Below the pieces are notes generated by a model, which ran no database searches, was not told the origin of the DNA, and worked only from the letters and a program-made list of their open reading frames with translations. Of a DNA stretch of 64,000 bases, positions 63,748 through 64,000 are shown in pieces (the first letter of the stretch is position 1; every line of letters begins with the position of its first letter). Position numbers and translations under genes: made by a program. Source of the DNA: Streptomyces viridochromogenes (GTDB taxonomy: Bacteria; Actinomycetota; Actinomycetes; Streptomycetales; Streptomycetaceae); assembly GCF_001270495.1 (NCBI RefSeq), contig NZ_LGUR01000048.1, positions 75,654-139,653 of the forward strand, given 5' to 3'.

Positions 63748-64000
63748 CCGGCCGGTCCGACGCCGTCCCCGTCCCGAAGGGCTACCGGGTCGGCCCCTGG
63801 GAGGTGCGCGAGCCCCTCGGCTCCGGCGCCTTCGCCACGGTGTACGCGGCCCGGCTCGCCGAGCAACGGGACGCGGAGCTGTCCAGCGGCCCGTCGCGCG
63901 ACCTGCCCCGCCGGGTGGCGCTGAAGTTCCTGCCCACCGGCACCCGCACCCCACGCCAGCTACGCCACCTCCGCGAACTGGCCGAACGCGAGGTAGAGCT
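63744..64000 (+). CDS. Ser/Thr protein kinase, N-terminal part (module 2, partial)
   Basis: Only the first 85 codons are inside the window; the gene runs off the right edge. It is closely related to the kinase at 61186: both start with VPVPKGYRVG-WEVREP, then the glycine loop (LGSGAFATVYAAR), the ATP-binding Lys in RVALKFLPTGTRTPRQL and HLRELAEREVE. Whether it also carries the transmembrane and SLT-like domains cannot be seen. Overlap with the FHA gene shows the FHA-kinase pair was duplicated as a unit. Confidence 0.85.
   Translation, partial: MTGRSDAVPVPKGYRVGPWEVREPLGSGAFATVYAARLAEQRDAELSSGPSRDLPRRVALKFLPTGTRTPRQLRHLRELAEREVE

Overview
The window is high-GC, gene-dense actinomycete DNA. 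It has GTG/TTG starts, many ATGA or GTGA start-stop overlaps and strong GC-rich hairpin terminators. Its gene content and order (sdhCDAB, a D-Ala-D-Ala carboxypeptidase, trpS, glyA, a betaine cluster, mdh, folD, FHA/kinase genes) match what I recall of the core chromosome of Streptomyces, around SCO4815-SCO4860 of S. coelicolor. No rRNA, tRNA, CRISPR array, insertion sequence or prophage was seen.

Layout. 0-9 kb: the start of a probable GH20 hexosaminidase, an OHCU-decarboxylase-like gene, sdhCDAB closed by a strong terminator, a secreted Cip1-like protein, a DUF4132 gene with a small partner, and a VOC protein. 9-17 kb: a two-gene unit (membrane protein plus DCC-family protein) behind a promoter with two identical 14-bp palindromes, then a secreted trypsin-like protease, a TetR regulator, an MMPL transporter and a two-component system. 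17-23.5 kb: an RsbW-like ATPase, an orphan solute-binding protein, a membrane metallophosphoesterase, an SCO4848-family protein, a DD-carboxypeptidase and a YihY/BrkB protein. 23.5-27.8 kb: GtrA, UbiA, PAP2, DprE1-like and DprE2-like genes, a divergent set resembling the mycobacterial decaprenylphosphoryl-arabinose route. 27.8-34.7 kb: a 2H phosphoesterase, trpS, an ECF sigma factor with a membrane partner and two related secreted proteins, and glyA behind a ZTP (pfl) riboswitch. 34.9-43.3 kb: rocD, a hydrolase, a YgiC-like ATP-grasp enzyme with a lipoprotein, a DMT transporter, and a MocR regulator divergent from two AhpD-like genes and a PEP-mutase-family gene. 43.3-50.4 kb: a five-gene choline/betaine unit (aldehyde dehydrogenase, choline dehydrogenase, ABC ATPase, fused permease, binding protein). 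50.6-60.2 kb: DinB, WYL, MarR-GNAT, a membrane protein, mdh, two related HTH-membrane proteins, DUF3017, folD and a proline-rich membrane protein. 60.4 kb to the end: a tandem duplication of an FHA-protein plus Ser/Thr-kinase module; the first kinase carries an extracytoplasmic lytic-transglycosylase-like domain.

The central-metabolism genes (sdh, mdh, glyA, folD, trpS) are ordinary in content. The most unusual parts are the FHA/kinase/SLT-like pair, the DPA-like cluster with Ala in place of the benzothiazinone-target Cys, the lipoprotein/ATP-grasp pair, and the regulatory elements: ZTP riboswitch, paired TTGAACGCGTTCAA sites, and a TTTGACT-AA-AGTCAAA site at the MarR-GNAT gene. All family names come from reading motifs by eye; no database search was run.
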